A stretch of DNA of 64,000 bases from Bacteroidota bacterium (GTDB lineage Bacteria > Bacteroidota > Ignavibacteria > Ignavibacteriales > Ignavibacteriaceae), in the NCBI GenBank assembly GCA_020161395.1, contig JAIUOE010000001.1:1-64000 (forward strand), read 5' to 3'. Made by a program: the position numbers and the translations under genes. How positions within the stretch are numbered: the first letter of the stretch is position 1; each line of letters opens with the position of its first letter. Below, piece after piece: positions 41,756-51,513 of this stretch. Under the pieces are notes generated by a model, which was not told the DNA's origin, ran no database searches, and saw only the letters and a program-made list of their open reading frames with translations.

Positions 41756-43876
41756 ATGTTCAAAAGATCTCTTGCACTGTTATTCACACTGGCATTTCTG
41801 TTTCAAAGCATAAATGCGCAATATTCATTCAATCCTGATACCGTAAAAGCCGGGAAATATGACACCGGCAAAATGTGGACATTTGAGTTCCCGCCGTATC
41901 AGTACCTGAAAGAAAAATATGGTTTCGAAGCGGCGAAGGAATGGTTTGATGATGTCCGTCTCTCCGCTCTCAGAATTCCGGGATGTACCGCATCCTTTGT
42001 CTCCGAAGATGGTCTTGTAATGACCAACAACCACTGTGCAAGGGGAGTACAAAGACAGGTACAAAAGGAGGGAGAAGACCTCGCAAAAACCGGATTCTAT
42101 GCCGCAACTCTCGAGGAAGAAAGAAAAATCCCAAACTATGTGGCTGAGCAACTGGTCTTCCTTCAGGATGTAACCGAACAGATTACCGCCGAAATCAACA
42201 AAGGAAAGGATCTGAAAGAGAAAATTTCGATCCGTGAAAAAATGATGAAAGAGACCAAAGCAAAATACGAGAAGGAAACAGGACTTAAATGCGATGTTAC
42301 CACCTACTATAACGGCAGTCTCTTTTTCGTTCAGGGCTTTAAAGTATTTAAAGATGTGCGGCTTGTCTTCCAGCCGGAGGAAGGGATTGGCTACTTTGGC
42401 GGAGATCCTGACAATTTCACCTTTCCAAGATACAACCTCGACTGCACTTTCTACAGAGTCTATGATGAAAACGGTAAACCCGTAAAAAGCAAAAACTTCT
42501 TCAAATGGAGCGAAAACGGCGCTGCCGAAGGTGAACTGGTTTTTACAGTCGGTAATCCCGGTTCAACCAACCGTCTCAGAACTGTTGCCCAGCTCGAATA
42601 TCTGAGAGATATCCAGTACAGAAACAGTTCCTTCCTGATGAATACTCTCTATTTCAAACTGGATGAGCTGAAGAAAACCAACCCTTCAAAAGCTGAAGAG
42701 TATGAGAATCTCAGACTTGCTTTCTCCAACGGCTGGAAAAGTATAACCCATACTTACAAGGCTTTGTGCGACCCTTACCTGATTGCAAGAAAAAAGGATT
42801 TTGAGAAAAAAGCCCTTGAGTTTGTAAATTCCGACCCCGCTCTCAAAGCAACCTACGGTGATGTGTGGAAGAGTATTGCGACAACCCGTGCTGAAATGAA
42901 GGAAATTGATACAAAGCTGGCTGCTTTCTCCGTGAACAACACCTATTCAGCCCGTCACTGGGTTATTGCGTATGAACTTGTGAGATTCGCCCGCGAGATG
43001 CAGCTCCCCGAAGAAAAAAGGGATACAAACCTGCAATCGAAACGGTATAAGGATATGATTGGCAATATCTTCCCGAAAAACTTCGATCCTGTGCTCGAGG
43101 CAGCAAAACTCGTAATAAACCTCGACTTTATGGACCTGAATCTCGGTAAAAGCAATAATCTTGTTGCTAAAATATTCAACGGGAAAAATTCCGAAGAAGC
43201 CGCAAAAGCTCTTCTTGCAAAGACTCTCTTTAAGGATAAAGAAACTGTAAAGTCATTTTTCGCCATGAAACCGGAAGAAATTCTGGCTCTTGACGACCCA
43301 TTTATAAAACATTTTGCCGAAAACTACGACCTGATTAAACAATTACGCGAAATACAGAAAGAAGTGAACGATACCGAAAACATCACTTTTGGTCTCGTTG
43401 GTCAGATTCTTTATAAAATGTACGGAACCTCCATCTCCCCTGATGCCAACAGAACACTCAGAATTAGCGATGGATTAATGGAAGGATACAACTACAACGG
43501 AACTGTTGCTCCCGTGAAAACAACATTTTTCGGACTTTATGACAGATTCTTCAGCTTCAACAAACAGTATCCGTTTTCACTCCCTGAAAGATGGGCTGAT
43601 ATTCCAAAAGACCTCGACCTCTCCACACAATTCAACTTTGTCTCAACCAATGACATAGTTGGCGGCAACTCGGGAAGTGCGATTATCAACAAAAATGCCG
43701 AAGTAATCGGGCTCGCCTTCGATGGAAACATTGAAAGTCTTGTTGGTAATTTCATTTATCTCCCCGAAGAAAACAGAACTGTCGGAGTCGATTCAAAAGG
43801 AATGTATGAAGCAATCCGTAAAGTTTACAAAGCCAACAAACTGGCAGATGAACTCAAAAACGGAAAACTTGATTAA
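41756..43876 (+). CDS. S46-family dipeptidyl-peptidase (DPP7/DPP11-like)
   Basis: A 706-residue periplasmic serine exopeptidase that removes dipeptides from peptide N-termini. The signal peptide ends at about residue 21. The catalytic His93 lies in MTNNHCARG and Ser639 in GGNSGSA, matching the chymotrypsin-like core split by the helical domain (about 280-590) that is typical of S46; the catalytic Asp was not pinned down. Full length. In the Bacteroidota such enzymes digest peptides as a food source. Monocistronic; followed by a repeat-rich gap. Confidence 0.93.
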   Translation: MFKRSLALLFTLAFLFQSINAQYSFNPDTVKAGKYDTGKMWTFEFPPYQYLKEKYGFEAAKEWFDDVRLSALRIPGCTASFVSEDGLVMTNNHCARGVQRQVQKEGEDLAKTGFYAATLEEERKIPNYVAEQLVFLQDVTEQITAEINKGKDLKEKISIREKMMKETKAKYEKETGLKCDVTTYYNGSLFFVQGFKVFKDVRLVFQPEEGIGYFGGDPDNFTFPRYNLDCTFYRVYDENGKPVKSKNFFKWSENGAAEGELVFTVGNPGSTNRLRTVAQLEYLRDIQYRNSSFLMNTLYFKLDELKKTNPSKAEEYENLRLAFSNGWKSITHTYKALCDPYLIARKKDFEKKALEFVNSDPALKATYGDVWKSIATTRAEMKEIDTKLAAFSVNNTYSARHWVIAYELVRFAREMQLPEEKRDTNLQSKRYKDMIGNIFPKNFDPVLEAAKLVINLDFMDLNLGKSNNLVAKIFNGKNSEEAAKALLAKTLFKDKETVKSFFAMKPEEILALDDPFIKHFAENYDLIKQLREIQKEVNDTENITFGLVGQILYKMYGTSISPDANRTLRISDGLMEGYNYNGTVAPVKTTFFGLYDRFFSFNKQYPFSLPERWADIPKDLDLSTQFNFVSTNDIVGGNSGSAIINKNAEVIGLAFDGNIESLVGNFIYLPEENRTVGVDSKGMYEAIRKVYKANKLADELKNGKLD

Positions 43877-43880
43877 ATTT

Positions 43881-43999
43881 GAGGGCTGAGGGCTGAAAAA
43901 AGAAGGCTGAATTGCGAGGGCTGAAAAAAGATCCGTTCGCGATTCATCCTTCAGCCTTCGCGATTCACTCTTCAGCCTTCACAATTCATCCTTCAGCCT
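43881..43999. repeat. Inverted and tandem repeats of GGCTGAA/TTCAGCC
   Basis: The left half has GAGGGCTGA, GGGCTGAA, AAGGCTGAATTGCGAGGGCTGAA (quoted here only as blocks) on the plus strand. The right half has three 21-bp tandem units of the form CGCGATTCATCCTTCAGCCTT. The two halves are complementary and can form a large hairpin between two convergent genes. Confidence 0.7.
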
Positions 44000-44006
44000 T
44001 GAATAA

Positions 44007-45395
44007 TCATTTTCTATATTTCGAAATAAACTCCTCGACCTCGGGGATTCCACCCTGCAGGATAAGATACCCGTTGCTCGGTTCCCGCTCTGTGATTTCA
44101 CCGTTTACGGGGGTGAGCATTATCTTTTTCACCACCTCGAGGTCCTCAGTCTGACCGAGTGCCCAACCGAGTTTCATGTACGCCACTTCAGGCAGCATGT
44201 TCGCACAAGGCACCACTCCGAGTTCCATCATATCCCTGCCTGTGTCATAAACATACATCTGCACATAGCCCCAAAGGGTCTGAACTGTCATGTAAACAGC
44301 CACATTTTTTTCTTTCGCTCTTTTTAACGCAGGGTAAAGAGGTTTGTTAACATGTCCAAGTCCCGTTCCCGCAATTACTATTCCACGGTACCCGTTGTCG
44401 ATCAGAGAATCAATAATGTCGGGTTTCATGTTGGGATAGTAATAAACGATTCCCACTTTCTCTTCGAACGCAGTATTAATAATCACATTTTTATCGTGCC
44501 TTCGTCTTTTATAATCCTGCCGAAGAGGTGTGATCGTTTCCCGGCTCACCATTGCAATGGGAATGTCACCGATTGTCCGGAATGTGGATCTGTAGCTTGA
44601 GTGCATTTTCCTGACTCTGGTACCGCGGTGAAGCAGACCGTAATCATCGGAAGTGGGTCCGAACATGCAGACAAGCACTTCTGCTATATCACTTTCGGCA
44701 GCAGTCTTCACGCTGTGCATAAGGTTTAAAGCTGCATCGGAAGATGGTCTGTCACTCGATCTCTGAGAACCCACCATGACGATTGGGACAGGAGAATTCT
44801 GAACCATGAATGAAAGGATGGCTGCCGTGTGGTGCATGGTATCTGTACCGTGGCCGATTACGATACCCTGAACACCCTTTTCGATTTCACGCCCGATGGC
44901 TTCGGCAGTTCCGATCCATTGTTCAGGTCCCATGTTTTCACTGAAAACACCGTAAAGCTTTTCCGTTTCGAGATTGCATATATCTGCAAGCTCAGGGACG
45001 GATCCGTAGAGTTCCCCCGGAGAAAATGCCGGAATCACGGCACCCGTTCTGTAGTCGAGGCGACTTGCGATGGTACCTCCCGTTCCGAGCAGTTTTACTC
45101 TCGGCTTCCGGGGGTCATAGGGAAATTCTTTTTCGGGAATTTTGTAATGAGCTTCCTTCCTGCCGGTTACTTTTATATCAAGCACCCTTGAAGCAGCAAT
45201 TCCGATGTTGTAACCAGAAACAAGCTTTATCACAATGTGTTTGTCATCTGCTGTTTCGGAACGGGGAAGTACTCTTCCGTAATATGTTCCATCTGATGTG
45301 AGCACTTCTATATCACTCCATATCATCGCAGAAAACTTCTGAAGTGTTGCAAGCGCTTCGCCTCTGTAACCTTTATAATCATTATCAGTTGCCAT
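44007..45395 (-). CDS. gatD: Glu-tRNA(Gln) amidotransferase subunit D (archaeal type)
   Basis: A 462-residue L-asparaginase-like subunit that releases ammonia from a donor amide for GatE. After a GatD-specific N-terminal beta domain (about 1-90), the asparaginase core has KLLGTGGTIASRLDYRTGAV with the first Thr nucleophile and IGHGTDTMHHTAA with the second Thr-Asp pair, plus VGSQRSSDRPSSDAA. Family length for GatD is about 420-450. It starts one base after gatE. Nearly all known GatDE come from archaea, so its place here suggests ancient gene transfer. Confidence 0.93.
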   Translation of the reverse strand: MATDNDYKGYRGEALATLQKFSAMIWSDIEVLTSDGTYYGRVLPRSETADDKHIVIKLVSGYNIGIAASRVLDIKVTGRKEAHYKIPEKEFPYDPRKPRVKLLGTGGTIASRLDYRTGAVIPAFSPGELYGSVPELADICNLETEKLYGVFSENMGPEQWIGTAEAIGREIEKGVQGIVIGHGTDTMHHTAAILSFMVQNSPVPIVMVGSQRSSDRPSSDAALNLMHSVKTAAESDIAEVLVCMFGPTSDDYGLLHRGTRVRKMHSSYRSTFRTIGDIPIAMVSRETITPLRQDYKRRRHDKNVIINTAFEEKVGIVYYYPNMKPDIIDSLIDNGYRGIVIAGTGLGHVNKPLYPALKRAKEKNVAVYMTVQTLWGYVQMYVYDTGRDMMELGVVPCANMLPEVAYMKLGWALGQTEDLEVVKKIMLTPVNGEITEREPSNGYLILQGGIPEVEEFISKYRK

Positions 45396-45396
45396 G

Positions 45397-47316
45397 CTAC
45401 ACCTCCCTCACAATTTCATTCATTATTTTTTCAACTTCACTTCCGCTTGCTTTAAGTCTTAGTTCCTCCATTATCATCCCCATCAGGATGGTTTTTGCTT
45501 TTTCGGACCTTCTGATTTTCATCGATTTCATTTTTTCGGCATGAATAAGGACAATGGCTCTGATCTCTTCAGAATTTGAAAGAGGCTGGATGACTGATTC
45601 AATATCCCTGCCTGATGCGAGAGATTCTCTCAAAATAAAATAGAGACTGTCTTTCACTATTTTCCCTTCGTTTATCAGCCGGAAAAGGGAATCATAGTTC
45701 TCACCGGTGAGCCTTTCCAAGGGAAGGTGCTCTTTCTTCAGTCTTCTTGGGTATTCGAGCAGCACTCTTGCAGCAAAACGGGGGTTGATATTTGATTCGT
45801 TTACGGCATCTTCGAAAATCCCGGCTAATGGTGACATCGCAAGTTTTTCGATGTGTTCGGCAGGGACACCCAGACTGCGGTATCTCGCTTCCCTTTCCCA
45901 TACAGGTTCGGGAAGTCCTGCCCTGATTCTTGCAATTCTTTCCTGAGTAATTTTCTTTGGTGGAAGGTCGGTATCAGGATACATTCTGTCGGCTCCCGGA
46001 AGAATTCTTTCGAAGCCGTTTGTTCCGTCTCTGAGCGCCTGCCGGGTCTCTGACGGAATTCCGATTGTTGCTTCCTTCGCTCTTATTGCAATTTCTGCAG
46101 CTCCCGATTTTGCATCCTGTTCATCTCCCCAAACAAGAACTATTGTGTCGTCCTCTGAAGCATTCACTGCTTTTTTAAGTGTGTTCCATTCCGATGTTGC
46201 AATCGTTTCACTCGGACTGTCGGAATGAATGATGTTTGGAAGTGTAGTCAGGCACGAAATTACCCTTACCCTGTCGGAAATTTCTCTTGAAAAGTAGGTA
46301 TCAGTTTGAGTCTCCCATCTGAGCAGTCCCTTAAACCCTTTGAGTGAAACACACAGAACTTTCATCCCGGCAAATATTGCACTTGTTATCGGTTGATAGC
46401 GGGTTTTTTTGAGCAGGCGGGTAACATCTGTCGTCACACTTTCGAAAGTGTCTTTTGTGATTCCCCTTCTGTTCAGCTCGTCCCTTAGACGGAGCAGGTT
46501 CCACTGTCTCATTGCCTCGTTATAAGTAAGAAGTGGTATCAAAGGAATCCTCGGAACCCCCTTTATTTCAATTCTTGTACCACCCGTAACGCTTACATTT
46601 ACATCCTGACGGGCGGCACCTATACCGGAACGAACCTTGCCTGTGCTCCTTGCAAGTCTTCTCAGAATTTCCGCCACTTCTGCGACTTCCTGAGGGGTTC
46701 TCATGTCGGGACCGGTAACCGTCTCGACCAGTGGCATACCGAGCCTGTCGGTAAGATAAGTCCGGCGATGCCCGATGTCACTTACCTCGCGGCATGAATC
46801 TTCCTCAATCGAGAGTTGAATTACCTGAATGTGCCTGTCTTTAAAGGGTACCCTGCCGTCGAGACACACAATTGCAGTTCTCTGAAATCCGGTGGGAATA
46901 CTTCCGTCAAGATACTGCTTTCTGGCGATATGTACCTCATCCACCATCGAGGAACCGTAGAGCATTCCAAGCCCGAACGCAATATCCAAAGCTTCATCGT
47001 TGATCTCGAAAGGAGGGGTGTCATCCATCTCGTAAGTGCAGACTGTTTCACGGCTGATCCGGTAGATAATCTCCTTCCTCGTCTTGAACTCCATTAGTGC
47101 AGTCCCGTCATACTCACCAAGTTCGGAGAGTGTGGGACGCATGTGCCTGAGAATCTCAGCGTTATACTGATCGCTGTACATCCCTGCAGGGCATCTGCAA
47201 AAGAGCTTTCTTTCTGTTAAAAGCTGTTGATGAACTTCAAGTCCCGACTTGAATCCGACTGTGCGGTAGTCTTCTTCCCGCATCTCGTTAAATGGTTTAA
47301 ATTTAAATTCCGGCAT
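45397..47316 (-). CDS. gatE: Glu-tRNA(Gln) amidotransferase subunit E (archaeal type)
   Basis: A 639-residue subunit that binds Glu-tRNA(Gln) and carries out the kinase and amidation steps making Gln-tRNA(Gln). It has the GatB/GatE core (about 10-250: GLEVHQQLLTERKLFCRCPA, VHIARKQYLDG, SIEEDSC, GMPLVETVTGPDM), a GatE-specific AspRS-like insertion (about 280-430) and a C-terminal YqeY-like helical tail. The insertion is what separates it from bacterial GatB. It is first in a two-gene operon with gatD. Confidence 0.93.
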   Translation of the reverse strand: MPEFKFKPFNEMREEDYRTVGFKSGLEVHQQLLTERKLFCRCPAGMYSDQYNAEILRHMRPTLSELGEYDGTALMEFKTRKEIIYRISRETVCTYEMDDTPPFEINDEALDIAFGLGMLYGSSMVDEVHIARKQYLDGSIPTGFQRTAIVCLDGRVPFKDRHIQVIQLSIEEDSCREVSDIGHRRTYLTDRLGMPLVETVTGPDMRTPQEVAEVAEILRRLARSTGKVRSGIGAARQDVNVSVTGGTRIEIKGVPRIPLIPLLTYNEAMRQWNLLRLRDELNRRGITKDTFESVTTDVTRLLKKTRYQPITSAIFAGMKVLCVSLKGFKGLLRWETQTDTYFSREISDRVRVISCLTTLPNIIHSDSPSETIATSEWNTLKKAVNASEDDTIVLVWGDEQDAKSGAAEIAIRAKEATIGIPSETRQALRDGTNGFERILPGADRMYPDTDLPPKKITQERIARIRAGLPEPVWEREARYRSLGVPAEHIEKLAMSPLAGIFEDAVNESNINPRFAARVLLEYPRRLKKEHLPLERLTGENYDSLFRLINEGKIVKDSLYFILRESLASGRDIESVIQPLSNSEEIRAIVLIHAEKMKSMKIRRSEKAKTILMGMIMEELRLKASGSEVEKIMNEIVREV

Positions 47317-47427
47317 TATCTTTCTGTCTCCCGAGTTGTAATCCGTTCTGCATGTAACGACTATTTAGAATAATCGTGACTTTAAAATTACTCTTTTAAA
47401 GAAAAATAACAGAAATTTTACTTCTTT

Positions 47428-50400
47428 TTGCACAATATTTGTTACTTTGGTTCAAGTTGTTTTCAAACATTTATTTTTTGTCTGATTAAAATCAAAAATA
47501 TTAATCCTCTCATCCGTCTTTTCCTTCTCCTGTTGATTTCATCACTCCCCGTCCTTGGGGGTTATCACGGTGACTTCAATATTACCAACTATAATATTGG
47601 CAGCGGGCTCTCCACGAGTAAAATTCACGATTCGGCACAGGATACGCTCGGCAGAGTCTGGTTTGCGACAGCACTCGGTGCTTCCGTTTATGACGGATAT
47701 AAATGGACGAATTATGACCTTTTGGATGAGACTAATAAATCCGGATTTAAGAACATCAGAATAGATCAAAAAGGTGTGGTATGGCTCTCTCCCATGGTAG
47801 CACCATGGAATATCCTCTTCTTTAAGGGCAATAAATGGGAAGTATTCTCCAAAGCACCTGAACTCTCCAATAAACTTCCATATACAACAGGATTTGATGT
47901 GATCTACATAGATGACAAACCTGTTGTGGTTATAGCGGCTTCAAATGAACTATTCATATGTTATGACGGCAAATGGCAAAAATTTGATAAATCAAATTCC
48001 CCCATCACATCTGAAATAAGGGGTCTGACTGCCTTTGAAACGATGTTTTATATCGCAACCGGCTCCGGGTTGTTCTCACTTGAGTTTGACAGGAACATAA
48101 AAGCAAAAATCAGTGGCGGTTTGTTCGATATCAAAGATCCGTTGTCCGCCGTGACTGTACATCGCCATCCGGGCTCATCTCCCCACTTCTACATTTTATC
48201 GACGAACTGGCTGGGCATAATTGAAAAGGATAAACTGACAAAAGTGGCTTTACCCTCCAAAATTGATGTAATGAAACAATTCCCGTATCATTTCATAGTA
48301 TCTGACAAAGATGAAAAAATATATTACGGAAACAAGGTCAGCAAATACCTCTACGACCCGAACGGAAACAGTTTTTATGCCCTCGATAAAAATTCGGAGC
48401 TGACCTCGGATGGGGCTACTTCCACCCTGGTTGATGCAGAAAACAATGTCTGGTTTACTGATTTCAGAGGCGTTGATAAAATTACTTTTCATCCCTTTAC
48501 AAATTATACTAAAAAATCGGGCTTGCTTGAAGATGAAGTAACTGCCGTTTTGGAGTATCAGCCCGGAAATTTTATTTTTGGTCATAACTCGGGATTTACC
48601 ATATATAAAGATGGAATTTTTACTCCCGTCTATTTCACAGGTGCTCAAGGAACTAAAACAATTGTATCCCGCCTGCTCGATCTAACAATCGATGATAAAG
48701 GGAAAATCTGGGGGGCTGCCGGATACTACGGGCTGGTTTCTATCAATCCTGACGGCTCTCATATCCGGGAGATAACCACCCTTTCTTCGGTTACTTCAGT
48801 AATCTTCGACAAAAAATCAGGTTTAATCGTCGCTACTGACAGCGGTCTGTTTAAAGTGGAAAACTCGAAACTGGTGAAGATTGAGACAGGATTCAAAGAT
48901 TTCAATTTTCGTAAATTTTTTAGATTTGGCGAGGAAATATTTATTGTCGGAACAAATGGAATTTACAAACTTGAGAATGGGAAAACAGTTAACCTTATAT
49001 CTGAAGAGCCGGTCTTTAGTGCGAATGTCTTCTCTTTTTTCAAAGATGATGACGGGTCTTTCTTCGCCGGCACAGAGTCTGGTTTATATTCAGTTGAGAA
49101 CAAAAGACTGAAAAAATTCAAAAAAAATGGTTTCTCTATCTCCAAAAGTGTCTATTTCATTGTGAAGAGTAATGACGGGAACTACTGGTTTGGCACAATC
49201 GATGGTTTAACAAGATGGGACGGTAAAAATACCGTCTATAACTACTCAACCGAGGACGGGCTTGCCGGTTATGAGATGAACCGCTCGGCTGCCGTGATTG
49301 ACTCAAAAAATATTTTCTGGATCGGTACAAATACAGGTCTGTCTGCATACAGAATCGGAAGCAAAACAAACAAAGTATCTCCGCCGGGTGTTTTTCTCCT
49401 GAATGTTGAAACCAGTTCCGGAGAACAGTTCAGCCTTTATAAGGATGTGGTAATTCCCCATACTGACAACTCACTTGTCTTTTCGTTTCGGGGCATCAGC
49501 TATATCAGCGAATCAAGCATAGAATATAAAATCAAACTCGAGGGATTCGACAAAGATTTTTACACCATCAACCAGTCGCAATTGTTCAATATCCGCTATT
49601 CAAATCTCCCCTCAGGGTCCTACCGGCTTATTGTAATGGCGAAGAACCGGTTCAGCGAGTGGAGTGAACCGGTGTATTCTGCGACTATTGTGGTTGAACG
49701 GCCATTTTACTTAAAATTTTGGTTCATTCTTCTTTCCCTTTTTGTCGTTACCGGCTCAGCGGTTCTGATTTACAAGTATTTCATTGTGAGCAGGGAGCAG
49801 GCTGTTCTGGAAGCCATGGTATCAGAGCGGACAAAGGCACTACAGGATTCGGAGGAGAAACTGAAGATACTGCTAGAAAATCTGGAAGTAGAAGTCCAGG
49901 AGCGTACAAAAGAACTTGACAGACTCAACAAAACCAAGGACAGAATTTTTTCCATTATTTCACACGATTTGCGAAGTCCCTTTATGTCGATCCTTGGGTT
50001 TTCGGAAATACTCGATGAAGAAGTCGATGAGATGGATAAAGCGGTAATTAAGTCATATACCGAAAAGATACTTGCGGCTTCCCGAAATACGGTCTCTCTG
50101 GTTGACGGCTTACTCGAATGGTCAAGACTGCAAATCGGGGGTGTGGAGCCTGCTCATGAAGATGTTAATATGAACGCAGTTATCGAGGAAGTTCATCACC
50201 TCTTTAATCCACAACTTACAAAAAAAGGACTGGTACTGAATGTTGTGTTTGAGGAAGTGGTCCATTTAACGACTGATGCAAACATAATAAGATCAATCCT
50301 GAGAAACCTTGTCAGTAATGCCATCAAATTCACCCGAAAAGGAGGAAAAATTACCGTTTTTCTTGTGAAAAACAGTGATTCAATATCTCTTTCGGTCGAA

Positions 50401-50616
50401 GATACCGGTATCGGAATTCCAAAGGATATGCTTCCCGGACTCTTCTCACCCGAAAATATCCATAGCCGAAAAGGGACCTCAAATGAGAGAGGAACGGGTC
50501 TCGGTCTGAATATTACACATGACTTTGTTTCAAAACTTGGTGGTGAGATCACAGTCGAAAGTCAGGAGCTTAAAGGTTCGAAATTTACAGTAACATTGCC
50601 TTTGGAAATACCGTAA
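47428..50616 (+). CDS. Sensor kinase with beta-propeller and Y_Y_Y domain
   Basis: A protein of about 1062 residues. After an N-terminal hydrophobic segment there is a periplasmic region of two-component-regulator propeller repeats (about 50-690, motifs such as VWFATALG, WFGTIDGLTRWDG, WIGTNTGLSAYR), a Y_Y_Y domain (about 700-775), a membrane helix (about 785-805), a coiled coil, and HisKA (His846 in ISHDLRSP) with an HATPase domain ending about 1060. It lacks receiver and AraC domains, so it is not the hybrid type. The true start is uncertain: the TTG at 47428 has no binding site, and the signal segment begins 20-30 codons later. No response regulator is adjacent. Confidence 0.85.
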   Translation: MHNICYFGSSCFQTFIFCLIKIKNINPLIRLFLLLLISSLPVLGGYHGDFNITNYNIGSGLSTSKIHDSAQDTLGRVWFATALGASVYDGYKWTNYDLLDETNKSGFKNIRIDQKGVVWLSPMVAPWNILFFKGNKWEVFSKAPELSNKLPYTTGFDVIYIDDKPVVVIAASNELFICYDGKWQKFDKSNSPITSEIRGLTAFETMFYIATGSGLFSLEFDRNIKAKISGGLFDIKDPLSAVTVHRHPGSSPHFYILSTNWLGIIEKDKLTKVALPSKIDVMKQFPYHFIVSDKDEKIYYGNKVSKYLYDPNGNSFYALDKNSELTSDGATSTLVDAENNVWFTDFRGVDKITFHPFTNYTKKSGLLEDEVTAVLEYQPGNFIFGHNSGFTIYKDGIFTPVYFTGAQGTKTIVSRLLDLTIDDKGKIWGAAGYYGLVSINPDGSHIREITTLSSVTSVIFDKKSGLIVATDSGLFKVENSKLVKIETGFKDFNFRKFFRFGEEIFIVGTNGIYKLENGKTVNLISEEPVFSANVFSFFKDDDGSFFAGTESGLYSVENKRLKKFKKNGFSISKSVYFIVKSNDGNYWFGTIDGLTRWDGKNTVYNYSTEDGLAGYEMNRSAAVIDSKNIFWIGTNTGLSAYRIGSKTNKVSPPGVFLLNVETSSGEQFSLYKDVVIPHTDNSLVFSFRGISYISESSIEYKIKLEGFDKDFYTINQSQLFNIRYSNLPSGSYRLIVMAKNRFSEWSEPVYSATIVVERPFYLKFWFILLSLFVVTGSAVLIYKYFIVSREQAVLEAMVSERTKALQDSEEKLKILLENLEVEVQERTKELDRLNKTKDRIFSIISHDLRSPFMSILGFSEILDEEVDEMDKAVIKSYTEKILAASRNTVSLVDGLLEWSRLQIGGVEPAHEDVNMNAVIEEVHHLFNPQLTKKGLVLNVVFEEVVHLTTDANIIRSILRNLVSNAIKFTRKGGKITVFLVKNSDSISLSVEDTGIGIPKDMLPGLFSPENIHSRKGTSNERGTGLGLNITHDFVSKLGGEITVESQELKGSKFTVTLPLEIP

Positions 50617-50621
50617 CCTGC

Positions 50622-51404
50622 TCAATAAGAACAACTTTTTTTCAATTCCCTGACCAGTCCGAGAGTCGCATCCGGTCCAGCCAATCCTAACGAACGAATA
50701 ATTGCACTTCCAACGATTACTCCGTCACAATAAGGAATAACCTGTTTCACATTCTCTGGTGACGAGATGCCGAATCCTGTCAGCATTTTATTGTTGTGGA
50801 TCAGCTCCCTTGTTCGTTTTAGTGATGCCAGCTCCTCAGCAGAAAATCCGTTTCTGACACCCGTTGTTCCCGACACACTGACACAGTAAACAAAACCTGC
50901 ACTTCTCCGGTCTATTTCCCCGATTCTTCCGGAAGCAGTCTCCGGAGTTGTGAGAAGTATAGTATCAAGAGGAACTTCCCTCTCCCCAAAGAATGAATCA
51001 TATTCATCGAGAGGAACATCAGGGATAATCAAGCCGTCAGCACCTGCATCTTTCGCATCCCTTAAAAACGAATTCACGCCATAAAAATAAACAGGATTTG
51101 CGTAGCCCATCAGTATCAGGGGTTTATCAGTTCTCGCACGGATCTCCTTCGTAAATCCCAAAACTCTGTCAAGCGTCATCCCATGTTCCAAAACCGCCTG
51201 TGACGACTGTTGAATTACTGATCCGTCAGCAAGCGGGTCGCTGAAGGGAATCCCGATCTCGAGCATATCGGCACCGGCATCAAGTACCCTCAAGGCAAGC
51301 TCAACAAAATCCAACCCGACAGGAAAGCCCGCCGTTAAAAAAACCGAAAGGACTTTCCCGTTCCTGCCGTTTACTTCTTCAATTTTATTTCTAATCTTCG
51401 ACAT
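50622..51404 (-). CDS. trpA: Tryptophan synthase alpha chain
   Basis: A 260-residue (beta/alpha)8 enzyme that cleaves indole-3-glycerol phosphate to indole. Catalytic Glu lies in DMLEIGIPFSDPLADG with Asp in GLIIPDVPLDEY; the VSGTTGVR and GFGISSPENV loops bind phosphate. It is the last gene of the trp operon and is separated from trpB by a 109-bp gap holding the CTCAAGT repeat array. Confidence 0.97.
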   Translation of the reverse strand: MSKIRNKIEEVNGRNGKVLSVFLTAGFPVGLDFVELALRVLDAGADMLEIGIPFSDPLADGSVIQQSSQAVLEHGMTLDRVLGFTKEIRARTDKPLILMGYANPVYFYGVNSFLRDAKDAGADGLIIPDVPLDEYDSFFGEREVPLDTILLTTPETASGRIGEIDRRSAGFVYCVSVSGTTGVRNGFSAEELASLKRTRELIHNNKMLTGFGISSPENVKQVIPYCDGVIVGSAIIRSLGLAGPDATLGLVRELKKSCSY

Positions 51405-51434
51405 CTCATTCCAAATTTAAATAATCAAATATTT

Positions 51435-51513
51435 CTCAGGTCTCTCAAGTACTCAAGTCTCTCAAGTACTCAAGTCTCTCAAGTCTCTCAAGTCTCTCAA
51501 GTACTCAAGTCTC
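51435..51513. repeat. Tandem array of CTCAAGTCT and CTCAAGTA units between trpB and trpA
   Basis: About nine units alternate 9-bp CTCAAGTCT (first degenerate, CTCAGGTCT) and 8-bp CTCAAGTA, with three CTCAAGTCT in a row in the middle. The array runs directly into the trpB stop codon, whose TGA is part of the last TTGAGAGAC unit read on the minus strand. It lies inside the trp transcript. Confidence 0.85.

Noticed and set aside
43881-43999. Insertion-sequence ends or a MITE
   Set aside because: Complementary halves, but tandem units within each half, no target duplication seen and no transposase; a simple repeat hairpin is the better reading.
47428-47520. Start of the sensor kinase firmly at the TTG at 47428
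   Set aside because: No ribosome binding site before it and the hydrophobic segment begins 20-30 codons later; no other start is convincing either, so the start is left uncertain.
51435-51513. CRISPR array
   Set aside because: Units of 8-9 bp with no spacers and no cas genes; this is a simple tandem repeat.
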